From the NCBI GenBank assembly GCA_947561585.1, contig CANNZV010002584.1, positions 112,495-176,494 of the forward strand: a stretch of DNA of 64,000 nucleotides. Reading direction: 5' to 3'. Below, piece by piece: positions 54,641 through 64,000 of the stretch. The notes beneath the pieces were generated by a model that saw only the letters and a list, made by a program, of their open reading frames with translations, made no database searches and was not told where the DNA came from. The position numbers and the translations under genes are program-made. Numbering within the stretch: position 1 is the first letter of the stretch; each line of letters starts with the position of its first letter. The DNA is from Caprella mutica. Its lineage: Eukaryota > Arthropoda > Malacostraca > Amphipoda > Caprellidae.

Positions 54641-54953
54641 TTAAATACCAAATATCAATTATATTTTTTAATAGTGTTGGGATTTTTGAAATGATGAAGA
54701 TAAACTTCAATTTTGACTTGAGAAAAGTAGTTGGTAGTTGATAAGGTATTGCAAGCTACTGGCTAGTTAAGCATTCAACTTTACTCAGTTTCAACTCGTA
54801 CCAATTTTCCATAGTGAACTGCATTCAATCGCCACTGATGTCACGCTCCACAGTAACGCTGGCTCTGCGCACACCAAATGATAGATAGCGAGAGAGATTG
54901 CAAGAGAGAAAGAAAGAAAGATTCTACCCGCGCAGACCAAAAGATAGTAGTCA

Positions 54954-56177
54954 CACAGATCATTGAATATAGAGAAGATGTCTACTCCTACGTGGACGCT
55001 AGTGGCCAAATAATTATTTAAGTGAGAGCGTATCAGCCAATCAGAGAGAGGCGTAACGTGACGTCACATATTACCATCGTACTCACAAACGGGTATAAGT
55101 ATATACATAACGGTCATAGCTATATTTTCTTTTACTTCCTATAAGCAGATATGGAAATTTTAATTTTCAGGAAAATAGGGTAATTAAACTGAAATATTTC
55201 GAGCAAACTGAAGAGTGTCTTATTAACTGTTCAGTCTCAACGCCATTGTGCAAGCCTTTAGCCACAGATTGTTATCATATTTTCTGAATAAAAACAACTT
55301 GTACCCATCTTTTGATGTATTGGTACAAAAGAAAAATGAACACTTTTACGCATTGCTCATTTTTCACCAGTTAATTTTGATGAAAGATAAGAAAATTACT
55401 GAATTAGGCAGAAAATACAATGCACGGGGTACGGTCAAGAGCCCCCCCGGTCACGAGCCCCCCCCCCCCCCCCGGTCATGAGCCCCCCTAGGTCATAAGC
55501 CCCCCCCCCCGGTCACGAGCCCCCCCTCCATGTTTTTTTAATCCTTATTTACCTAGTTAAACAAATGAAGAACTACTTAGATAGAAATAACTGAGGGTTG
55601 CTAATGTAGTTTGTTGTATCCGCTAGATTGTTGTACTGCACACTTCATGATTGTTTAATGACCTGGCAGGGGGGTTCGGGGGGCGGCACGCCCCCCGATA
55701 TACATATATTTTATGTCTAATCAGTAATGAACTACAAAAGTGTCAATAAGGATTAAATAATATAGGTAAATAAGGATTTAAAAACAGGGGGGCTCGTGAC
55801 CGGGGGGGCTTATGGCCTAAACCCACAACGCACACCCTCTGCTCATGATATTGCATCAGAAATAAACCAACGCTTCAAATTCGTACTGAATAGTATTCTC
55901 ACGTACAAAACATGTACAGAACAGAAATAATTATATTATTTATAAATGTATAATTTTATTATCAGTTTAATATCATAAATTAATGTTTTGATTTTAAATA
56001 GCATATTTAAATTCAATAGTATTCTCTTTTTGTCGTTTTTTGAATAATTAAAACAAAATAATATATCAATCGTAGACAACTCCAAGGATACGTCACGTTA
56101 CGCACTCCCCGATGCCAAGTGTCGCTAGAAATTTGAAAATACTGTAGTGGGATATCTTCTATATTCAATGATCTGTG
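54954..56177 (+). mobile_element. CACAG-family MITE, copy 3, with nested C-rich element
   Basis: Same arms and interior as copy 2, in the same orientation. The 7-bp duplication GTAGTCA lies left at 54947-54953; its right partner is now split, with GTAG next to copy 3 and an intact GTAGTCA beyond copy 4 (56982-56988). A 404-bp element interrupts it. Confidence 0.8.
55426..55829. mobile_element. Nested C-rich inverted-repeat element
   Basis: Both ends are arrays of GGTCACGAGCCCCCC-like units, in opposite orientation, with C runs up to about 15 on the left and G runs on the right. It splits a sequence that is continuous in copy 2 (ACAGCGCACACCCTC). Long G runs on either strand suggest quadruplex potential. 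Confidence 0.65.
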
Positions 56178-56181
56178 GTAG

Positions 56182-56978
56182 CACAGATCATTGAATATAG
56201 GAAGATGTCGCACTACAGTATTCTCAATTTTCTAGCGACACTTGGCACCGGGATCGTCCGTACCGTGACGTATACTTGGAGTTGCCTACGATTGATACAT
56301 TACTTATTTTAATACGCTTTTTAAAATCAAAATATTCATTTATGATATTAAACTGATAATAAAATTATATATTTTTAAGTAATATAATTATTTCTGTTCT
56401 GTACATGTTTTGTACGTGTGTTCAGTATGAATTTGGAGCCGCGGAGCGTCGGTTTATTTCTGATGCAATATCGTTAGTATGCGGACGTGCTCTGTAGTCT
56501 TGAGACTAAATTTAATAATTATTGTATCTTTCATAAATATTAAACTAGTGAGAAACGGGCAATGTACGAAAATGAAAACATGATTACAATCTGTGGTTAA
56601 AGACTTGCACAATGGCGTTGAGACTGAACAGTTAATAAATCACTATTCAGTTTGCTCGAAATATTTTAGTTGCGACTTCGATTCTACGTTTTCTATTTAT
56701 AATAAATATATGTTAAAATATTAAACTTAAATTAACCTTTTTTCCTGAAAATTAAAATTTACATTACTACTTTGGTTTCCCCTTATTGGTAGTAAAAGAG
56801 AATGTAGCTCTGACCGTTATATATATGTACATATACTCGTTTGTCAGTACGTAGTAGTACATATGTGACGTCACGGTACCCCCCTCTCTGATTGGCTGAT
56901 ACGCTCGCAGTTAAATAATTATTTGGCCACTAGCGTCCACGTAGCAGTGAAACATCTTCCTATATTCAATGATCTGTG
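56182..56978 (-). mobile_element. CACAG-family MITE, copy 4, with 7-bp duplication
   Basis: 797 bp in the opposite orientation to copies 2 and 3, with perfect GTGGTAG on both sides (56175-56181 and 56979-56985). The left duplication includes the last three bases of copy 3, so it landed at the tip of that copy. Its inner arm, with TGACGTCA (56868-56876 area) and GATTGGCTGAT, lies about 150 bp before the HARBI-like start codon. Confidence 0.8.
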
Positions 56979-57039
56979 GTGGTAGTCAGCTTGTAACTCT
57001 GGGTGCGAGGAGGTTGTGCGACAGTGTCGTTGAGTAACA

Positions 57040-60000
57040 ATGAATAATATTATGAGGTTACTACTCTTAGAGAACCCAGAGTTGACATTAAACATTCTTG
57101 GTGAACCCAGTCGTAATATGTGGATTCATCCTATCAACGAACAACGAGAAAATTTTGGTGAATACCACCATTTAATTCCTCAATTGAGACAGCATCCACA
57201 GAAATTTAGAGAATATTTTAGAATGTCAGTCAGAACATTTAATTACATTTTGGAACATGAGACTCCTATCATCTGCAAGTACACTACAAACTACAGAAAG
57301 TCCATCTCATCTGAGGAAAGACTTTGTGTTACCTTAAGGCGAGTATAATTTGCAATTGTGAAAACTTTTTACAGAGCAGGATATTTAATTTATTCTAGTT
57401 GAATTCAAATTAAAGTGTAGCTACATACTGAATTTTGTAGTAACTTTGAATGTAGTACAAACCAGACTCATAAAATGTATTTCAACACTTTAACCGCCCC
57501 ATGTACCATCGGTGTTACAAATTCCATTTTATTATAAAATACCAAATTGTTATTTTTTGGATTAATGATATAATAATAGTGCTTAGTTATTGATAAAAAT
57601 TTCAAAACAGTATTTTGAAAAATTCCAACTGATTTGACAAAAAATAGTAATGGTGTTCAGATGAAATGAAAATGGTATGACGTCTATGATACATTCACAT
57701 TACATAGCTACTGAAAAATACACGTTTCTCTCAATTATACCGAAAATGATTCTGTATCAATTTGACGGCTATTCCTGAAAGTTAAAGAATCGAATTGGAC
57801 ATGATTGAGAATATATTGAAATAAATTTTATGTTACATATGCATGAGATAACTAGTTACCTTTTAACTAACTAACCTCTTACTACCTTTTAAAAAAAATA
57901 AAAAAAAATTTACTAATAAGATATTATAATTTGCAAATAATAGATAAACTATAATACCTAACTACTTATAATATCATTTCATCACTGGAAGCACAGTATA
58001 AAGATTAAGGGAGTAGCCCAGTAGTGTGTTATTATATTTTCAAGTGGATGGTGCGTGACGTCAGCAATCTTGAACCAATCAGCGACGCCCAGAGTCATAT
58101 GATAGTGTAAAAAGTAGACAAACTAAGAGAATTCTAGTTAACGATAGCAAACGAGCGTGATAGCAAGGTTAATAAATGTTTAAATACAGCAAAAATTAGT
58201 TCTATTTTTAAACAATTTTAGGAGACATGATTACAAAAATTGGATAGAAATTTGTTGTAATCAGCAACTTTAATATGGGTGAATCAACAACCATTATAGA
58301 AAATTTCAATGTCTGTGGAGACGATTTCTCAAAAATCATGATGGCAATATACCAAGATTTTGAATCCATTCAAAACTAAGATCAGGTTTCTCTTAAACTT
58401 AGTTTTATTAGGATGGTTTTATTAATTCAATTATTAGGGCTGTGACAATATGCGTTTGAAATCATAGAACCTGTAAATATTATAGACTCGTTGAATTTTC
58501 GAATGATATATGATTTAAAACTCATATTGTCACAACCTAATAATTATACTTTCATAAAGTTGTTAATAAATGTAATATATTTATTTGTTGAAATACAAAT
58601 ACTACATAGTAAACAGGAGTAAATTTTCCCGCTCATGACGTCACGTACCATCGGTCTCTTCTGCAACGCTATTGGTCAGTTTTAAAAAAGATGTCTCCCA
58701 TACGAGATTGGTCTACTCCCCTAATCTTTATACTGTGCTGGAAGTCTTAATTATCTTCGTAGAGGGCCTCGTGAAGCAATGTGCTTATTTTTATTTTCAC
58801 CTCACTCAATTTCATTGGGGTTAGACTTTTGAGTTGTGGCAGAAGACTCAATAAATAATGCTTGTCAGCGTCCTCCTCATTTGTAAAAGTACTTCTGATC
58901 AACTTCATTTTCTCTCTCTCTACTTAGATCAATTCCTGCTGGGCAGATTTCAATTTTATTTTTTTAGAGACTGATCCTGTTGGAGTTTGACTACGCGACT
59001 TTGATTCATAATTTGAATTAGGAGTTTCACTGCGAGAACTCGATGGGCATGATTGCAATGTTGTGAACATCGGTTGACTTTGCACCGGAGGTGATGAAAG
59101 AGGGAGAGTGCATTGTTGCACTGACATTGTACCAAATTCTATATTTTCGTCTTCCATTAGATGCAAAAGATCTTCTGAAAACTCTTCTTGTGAGTTCCTT
59201 GTATTCATCTGTTGCCTAATGTTATCTGCGGTCGACGTTACATTCCCAACTGTTTTACGACCCATTATGTCGTCACGCAGAAAAAATAGCATGGAAAAAT
59301 ATTGCCAAGTTGACTGGTATTCTTCCAGAGGGAGCCCAGCATCACCAGATTTACCGAAGGGAACTTTCTTGAGCTCCCCTCGGAATTGATCCCGAAGTCC
59401 TTTGAACTTCCTTTTTGCAGTGTCACCTGAAAAAAAAATGAAATAAAAAGTTAGCTGTTGAAAACACGATTGGAAGTTATAATTTTATAAATAAAATTCA
59501 TCACCTTAAATATTAATACACAGTGTATCTTTTTCTGTTGGTTGGTTGCAAGAAAAATGTCACGCTTTAACATTTGAAAAGAATTTACATGAAAGATTAT
59601 AATTATTTACATGAAAAATTTAAATATATTTTTTCGAGATATATTTCAATTATATATATTTTTTTATTTTCCTATTGATAACCCATTAATTTTTATTGGA
59701 AGTACACTAGTAATCATATGACCAATAGTTATAATTAATTGAAATGCTTTTTCATTTCAGGTTTTTGGCTGCTGGATTGTCATATCGAGGACTTGCATTT
59801 GAGTTCAGGATGGGGGAATCAACCATTCACTCTATAGTGTCAGAGACTTGCGAAGCACGGTGGACAGTTTTACAGCCTCTTCACATGCCCACACCTAATG
59901 CTAATTTGTGTAAAACTGTTGCAGATGATTATTTTACCAAATGGAATTTTCCGAACTGCTTTGGTACCATTGACGGAAAACACATCAGAATTATCTGCCC

Positions 60001-60653
60001 AGATGAGTCTGGATCGCAGTTCTACAATTATAAACAATTTTTTTTCCATTGTACTGCAGGGTGTCGCTGATGCTCATTGTAGATTTATCACAATTGATGT
60101 CGGAGCTATGGGAAAGCAGAGCGATGTCGGCGTGTTCAGGAATAGTGATTTGTACATATGCCTGGAAACAAATGCTTTCAATGTTCGAACAATGAATCGA
60201 ATCACGAATACTAATATTAAGACTCCTTATGTTTTACTAGGAGATGAAGCCTATCCTCTGCTTCCCCATTTGATGCGGTCTTTCCCTCGTAGTTCACTTG
60301 ATGAATCCAAAAGGATATTCAATTATAGATTATCGAGAGCAAGGCGATGCGTTGAATGTGCTTTTGGAATTATGTCCAATAAATTTAGGATCTTACAAAA
60401 GCCAGTCGAAACTAAAGTAGAAACAACTGTGCACATTGTTAAAGCCGCCTGCATACTCCACAATGTGATTATAGATAAGGAAGGCATTGACCACGATTTA
60501 TACGATGAAAATATCCCAAACAATATACCTGTTGGACTTGCAACCGAAAGAAATGCAGTTAACTTTCGTCAAATCGCAATAAATATCAGAAATACATTTA
60601 AGGAATACTTTATTTCAGAAGGTAACGTGCCTTTTCAAAATTATACTGCCTGA
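57040..60653 (+). CDS. HARBI1-like (PIF/Harbinger) DDE nuclease, two exons, one frameshift
   Basis: Exon 1 is 57040-57338 and exon 2 is 59761-60653. Exon 1 encodes the N-terminal region (WIHPINEQRENFGEYHHL, FREYFRMSVRTFNYIL, SSEERLCVTLR). Exon 2 continues FLAAGLSYRGLAFEFRMG (helix-turn-helix-like) and the DDE core: first Asp in GTIDGKHIR, second in LLGDEAYPLL, Glu in CVECAFGIM. The spliced protein would be about 396 residues, in the family's range. Joining requires a GC donor (AAG/GCGAGT) and TTTCAG acceptor; the nearby GT donor gives an early stop. Exon 2 changes frame once at a run of eight Ts (60038-60045), where seven would keep the frame. This is either a lesion or a homopolymer error. 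It is a transposase or a domesticated relative; flanking terminal repeats of its own were not found. Confidence 0.85.
57992..58737. mobile_element. CACAGTATAAAG MITE with 7-bp duplication
   Basis: 746 bp between perfect CTGGAAG copies (57985-57991 and 58738-58744). The ends CACAGTATAAAGATTA and its inverse continue with GGGAGTAG. Each end has TGACGTCA with a CCAAT or ATTGG motif nearby. The right end stops ten bases from the MADF-BESS stop codon, so it would supply that gene's 3' UTR. Confidence 0.85.
58431..58545. mobile_element. Nested 115-bp palindromic MITE
   Basis: TTATTAGGGCTGTGACAATA and its near-inverse TATTGTCACAACCTAATAA bound a short interior; the pairing extends to about 35 bp. 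It lies inside the MITE at 57992-58737. Confidence 0.7.
58747..58923 (-). pseudogene. BESS motif downstream of an in-frame TAA
   Basis: Directly after the TAA at 58924-58926 the same frame continues for 58 codons to TAA at 58747-58749. It reads DADKHYLLSLLPQLKSLTP, followed by a typical KLSEVKIKISTLL, the BESS dimerisation motif that ends MADF-BESS proteins. With it the protein would have about 270 codons, usual for the family. The TAA is thus a probable nonsense change, or an error, separating the two domains. Confidence 0.75.
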
Positions 60654-61410
60654 TTGTCAGATCATTTTGCATTGATTACAATATGCAGATCAATAAAAAC
60701 AAACTGGGACATTATGTAATTTAACATAGGTGACAAAATATCAATTTTGTGAATGACGAAACTATCAAGAGGTTACATTTTCATATATTTTTCACTATAA
60801 TTCTTTAGGATCTGTGTTTCATTTTTTATTTCCCTCTATATATTTATATAGCTATATCAACATTGTATTCCATCAATAAAGGATTTTTGTGAATAACTAT
60901 TTTTCAGGATATATAACAGTTGTTTTATATTGTCATATGAAGTGCTTATTGTTTGTTTAGTATACTTTGAAAATAATAATTGAATATACTTTTATTTTTG
61001 CAATTTCTTATTTATGCGATAACTTCTTAGCTATGCGATATCAAATAAATATAAGACTCATGAACAATGCAAGCATCAAAACACTACAAAAATCTTTTTC
61101 TTGTATCTACGAATAAATTTTGTTCCTAGATATCACATATTAGAAAAACGATTACGATGACTGATGCAAATTGAATTTCTGAATAATAATAAAGTCAAGC
61201 AACAAAAACAATACTTGTCAATTTTATTATAGTGATTAATCACAATAATCTGCTTATTTAAATACTTGTGAACTTACTAGGAACATCGAGTTTATTTCCT
61301 ATATTATCCCATAGCTTGGCAATATAAATCCTGTCGCTATGCTTAGCTTCCTTGCTGCACCAAATAGCACGGTGACTGAATACTTCTGAAATTAATAATT
61401 CAACATCCAT
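58924..61410 (-). CDS. MADF-domain protein, two exons
   Basis: Exon 1 is 61410-61278 (ATG, 44 codons plus one base, donor GTAAGT). Exon 2 is 59426-58924, after a TTTTTTTTCAG acceptor. The spliced product has 211 residues to the first stop. The MADF fold is split across the junction: LISEVFSHRAIWCSKEAKH and YIAKLWDNIG from exon 1; KFKGLRDQFRGELKK, STWQYFSMLFFLRD from exon 2. A Ser, Gln and Thr-rich linker with basic KKIKLK follows. MADF proteins bind DNA, and Myb/MADF proteins can accompany Harbinger nucleases as DNA-binding and nuclear-import partners. Its 1851-bp intron contains the HARBI-like exon 2 on the other strand. The stop precedes a readable BESS motif in the same frame, so the gene may be truncated. 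Confidence 0.85.
59427..61277 (-). other. MADF intron, with HARBI-like exon 2 antisense
   Basis: GT-AG intron on the minus strand. On the plus strand it holds HARBI-like exon 2 and, after its stop, AATAAA near 60693 and 60875 as possible polyadenylation signals. The rest (60900-61270) shows nothing. Confidence 0.7.
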
Positions 61411-61462
61411 AGCGGAGCGAGACTCGTACTGCACCCACCCGTATGAAATCTGAGAGGATACT

Positions 61463-62466
61463 CACAGATCATTGAATATAGGAAGATGTTTCACTGCTAC
61501 TTGGACGCTAGTGACCAAATAATTATTTAACTGAGAGCGTATCACCAATCAGAGAGAGGGGTACCGTGACGTCACATATTACAAACGAGTAAATGTATAT
61601 ACATATGTAACGGTCAGAACTACATTTTTTTTACTACCATGAAGAGGAAACCGAGGCAGTTATTTAAATTTTCAGGATAAAAGGTTAATTAAAGTTTAAT
61701 ATTTTAACGTATGTTTATTATAAAATAGAAAACAAGAATCGAAGTCTGAACTAAAATATTTCGAGCAAACTGAATAGTGTGACTTATTAACTGTTCAGTT
61801 TTAGGGTAAGTTCCGTATTACCGGTCAGTTGCACATCTTCAGTCATATTATAAAAAAACAATATTTTAATAATTATTTACTTTTTATAATATGACCGAAG
61901 ATGTGGAACTGACCGGTAATTCGAAACTTACCCTAACGCCATTGTGCAAGTCTTAAACACAGATTGTAATCATGTTTTCTGGACAAAAACAACTTGTACC
62001 GATCTTTAGATGTATTGGTACAATTGATAAATTAACATTTTCGTACATGCCCATTTCTCACTAGTTTAATTTTTATGAAAGATAAAATAATTAGTAAATT
62101 TAGTCACAGAATACAGCGCACGGCCGCATGCTAACGATATTGCATCAGAAATAAACCGACAACGGGCAACGCTTCAAATTTGTACTGAGCACACACACAC
62201 ACGTACAAACATGTACAGAACAGAAATAATTATTATAAATATATGATTTTATTATCAGTTTAATATCATAAATGAATATTTTGATTTTAAATAGCATATT
62301 TAAGTTCAATGTCATTCTCTTTATGTAGTTATGAATAATTAAAAATAAGTAATTTATCAATCGTAGGCAATTCCAAGGATAGGTACGTCACGGTACGGAC
62401 GTCCCAGTGCCAAGTGACGCTAGAAAATACTGTAGTGCGACATCTTCCTATATTCAATGATCTGTG
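61463..62466 (+). mobile_element. CACAG-family MITE, copy 5, with 7-bp duplication
   Basis: 1004 bp including a nested element, between perfect GGATACT copies (61456-61462 and 62467-62473). Its left arm, carrying CCAATCAGAGAGAGG and TGACGTCA, lies just upstream of the MADF start (61410), in the same relation as copy 4 to the HARBI-like gene. Confidence 0.85.
61803..61934. mobile_element. Palindromic MITE, GGGTAAG family, copy b
   Basis: About 132 bp; AGGGTAAGTTCCG and ACCGGTCAGTTGCACATCTT recur inverted at the right end. It has a likely TA duplication and is nested in MITE copy 5. Confidence 0.75.
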
Positions 62467-62666
62467 GGATACTGAAGCGCTCAATTTGAAGATAGATTGG
62501 CGTAAAATCATCTGAGAAGCGATTTCACTCTTTGTCTATCTTTCTCTCTCTCTCTTCGGACTCTCTTTCAGTGTGAGTACTAGACAGTATTACCATGTTA
62601 ACGAGTTCAATCTTGCAATCTCTCTCGCTCTCACTCTTTTGGTGTGCGCAGAGCCAAGAGACAATA

Positions 62667-62912
62667 TGAAGAGTTTGGTTCCAAAACGCTATAACCATTT
62701 TGATCAATTTGAGTTAAAATGTGTTTTCTTTACCAAGAAAGTACAAAGATGAAAACCACTATTTTCTGTTTCAATCATTCACATAGCATATTGAGGTTAT
62801 AATAACATAAACAATTCAAATCCACAATACCGACGAAATACAATATTGATTTAGGTGGAAACTCATTTTTTTCAAAAGTGGCGTTTATCGCGTTTTGGAA
62901 CCAAACTCTTCA
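62667..62912. mobile_element. MITE with TGAAGAGTTTGG ends and TA duplication
   Basis: TGAAGAGTTTGGTTCCAAAA with CGC after it forms both ends (inverted), flanked by TA on each side. The interior has no gene. The size and TA fit a mariner-type non-autonomous element. Confidence 0.7.
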
Positions 62913-63079
62913 TATGTTTTTGACGCTCAACTCCATGTTATAAAATACAGAGCATGTTTGCACTAACGTCAGAACTCTCACGCAACTTCTGGCCAATCAG
63001 CGTTAATGTATACCTCAACTTAGCTTCGTCAAAGACAATATGGTACCTAGATAGATTAATACTTGTTTGTAATACCTAG

Positions 63080-63530
63080 TTATGACGATTCTACGTTAAA
63101 AGCGGGTAGATTTTGTTTAGAATACTAAATTGAACTTCATATGTGATCTTGTAGACTTAATCAATAATGTAGTAATTAGTGATCTAATCATTAAAGGATA
63201 ATTATATTTCTAACGATTTCACAGGTTTATGACGTAAGATTTTCCTTCTGTGAATTTCAAGGGGGAGGGGGTCGTAAATTTGTTTTTTATTTGGTGTGAC
63301 GTATGCTACTGATCGCTTCTGATTGGATGTTATTATTCTTGCATGTGCCCTATCAAAGGCAATATAAGTTATATAAGATAACTATCTATGCGTTCAGTAG
63401 CATACGTCACAGCAAACAATGACAAAACGTACGAGCCATATTCAAAGAGGGATGGATTATCGTCTTAACGTGCGAAGTCGTTAGAATTTAGAAACATAAA
63501 TATTCTCTACTGCTTAAGCCCCGTCCAGAC
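63080..63530. repeat. Dispersed foldback repeat, relative of 53246-53690
   Basis: The left part matches 53246-53690 in reverse. The right part (ATCTATGCGTTCAGTAGCATAC through AATATTCTCTACTG) matches it in direct orientation, so this copy is internally inverted. TGATTGGATG and TGTGACGTATGC occur here. Confidence 0.5.
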
Positions 63531-63650
63531 GCTCGGACAAATGCCCTGAGTTTGTAAATACCTACACCCGTTTACTAGTTAGATAGATACCTACTACCCA
63601 ACCTAGTAAAATAAGGAAAGACAACCAAATAATTCATACCTATTTATAGG

Positions 63651-63810
63651 GGTAAGTACCAAGTTATTGGACGGTTCCACATTTATAGAAAAGTAAGAAA
63701 GAAAAACTAATGATTACAATGACAGTTAAATGATAATTAAAATAGCTACCTATAATATTTATAAAACGTGTCCGAAAATGTGGAACTGTTCGATAACTCG
63801 GAACTTACCC
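63651..63810. mobile_element. MITE, GGGTAAG family, copy c
   Basis: GGGTAAGTACC on the left and GGAACTTACCC on the right, with GGACGGTTCCACATT and AATGTGGAACTGTTC inside; TA-containing flanks. Diverged from copy b. Confidence 0.6.
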
Positions 63811-64000
63811 TAGTCAGTAACTAATATGTAGAATTGTAAATAACTAATCACATTTATTCTAAAAAAATACAAAAATCTCAATACTAAATAATGAATTCAA
63901 TCTTTCATATCTAAAATGAGAGTAATTATCAAATTTACTCCATATATCACAAATATTCTTTCAAATAACAGTCGCGAACACTTGTTCGGGAACAAATTTG
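63811..64000. other. AT-rich end of window
   Basis: Nothing supportable. Confidence 0.4.

Larger units (their letters stand above)
57339..59760 (+). other. HARBI-like intron (GC-AG) holding a MITE and an opposite-strand exon
   Basis: 2422 bp. It contains AT-rich sequence without a gene (57339-57984), the MITE at 57992-58737, the 3' exon of the MADF-BESS gene (minus strand), and AT-rich sequence to the acceptor. Confidence 0.7.

Noticed and set aside
49904..55481. Similar short open frames in MITE copies 2 and 3
   Set aside because: They lack an ATG, are broken in copies 1, 4 and 5, and the one in copy 3 runs into the nested C-rich insertion. The similarity follows from the shared DNA.
56182..62466. 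One 6.3-kb composite transposon bounded by copies 4 and 5 and carrying both genes
   Set aside because: Copies 4 and 5 each have their own perfect 7-bp duplication (GTGGTAG and GGATACT), so they inserted separately.
54954..62466. CACAG MITEs as derivatives mobilised by the HARBI-like nuclease
   Set aside because: PIF/Harbinger elements make 3-bp duplications; these have 7-bp duplications.
1..64000. CRISPR-like array suggested by regular repeats
   Set aside because: The repeats are 715-bp head-to-tail units without spacers in eukaryotic DNA.

Overview
This is a repeat-dominated, AT-rich eukaryotic window, most likely from an arthropod and probably an insect. Three things point there: non-LTR retrotransposons whose ORF1 carries three CCHC knuckles and whose ORF2 is an endonuclease-reverse transcriptase, a spliced HARBI1-like DDE nuclease, and a spliced MADF-BESS gene of the arthropod-rich type. 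I see no bacterial features and no rRNA or tRNA genes.

Left part (1-45904): a tandem array with a 715-bp unit, in four blocks (about 5, 6, 4 and 13.4 units), interrupted by five non-LTR retrotransposons A-E, all read on the minus strand. A, B, the C-D pair and E sit at the same short target in the unit (GGGAGATTTACGGGGT on +). A (1-3381) runs off the left edge. B (6965-13077), D (22891-28266) and E (31131-36332) have both reading frames open with visible catalytic residues. C (17386-c.22890) has an ORF2 stop codon and no ORF2 start. A/E and B/C/D are two protein lineages sharing one target. ORF1 and ORF2 overlap as TAATG or ATGA in A, B, D and E.

The main point: on the minus strand each unit has CCAAT, then TATATAA, then the target. 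The 5' ends of A, B, D and E lie 32, 34, 28 and 33 nt from the first T of TATATAA, the usual TATA-to-start distance. The elements therefore appear to insert at the transcription start of a repeated promoter-bearing unit, so each copy would be placed under a host-array promoter. Their 5' UTRs also hold stems that keep pairing while the sequence changes, and B has four hairpin repeats in its 3' UTR.

Right part (45904-64000): the array stops abruptly inside a unit and a dense cluster of non-autonomous DNA transposons follows. Two families begin CACAG and end CTGTG and make perfect 7-bp target duplications; several copies stand end to end or carry nested insertions. Others have TA or about 10-bp duplications. 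Many carry TGACGTCA next to CCAAT motifs.

Within the cluster are two interdigitated genes on opposite strands: a HARBI1-like transposase (exons 57040-57338 and 59761-60653, +) and a MADF-BESS protein (exons 61278-61410 and 58747/58924-59426, -). Each intron contains an exon of the other gene. Both have the same transposon arm just upstream, and each carries one apparent lesion (an extra T in a T run; an in-frame TAA before the BESS motif).
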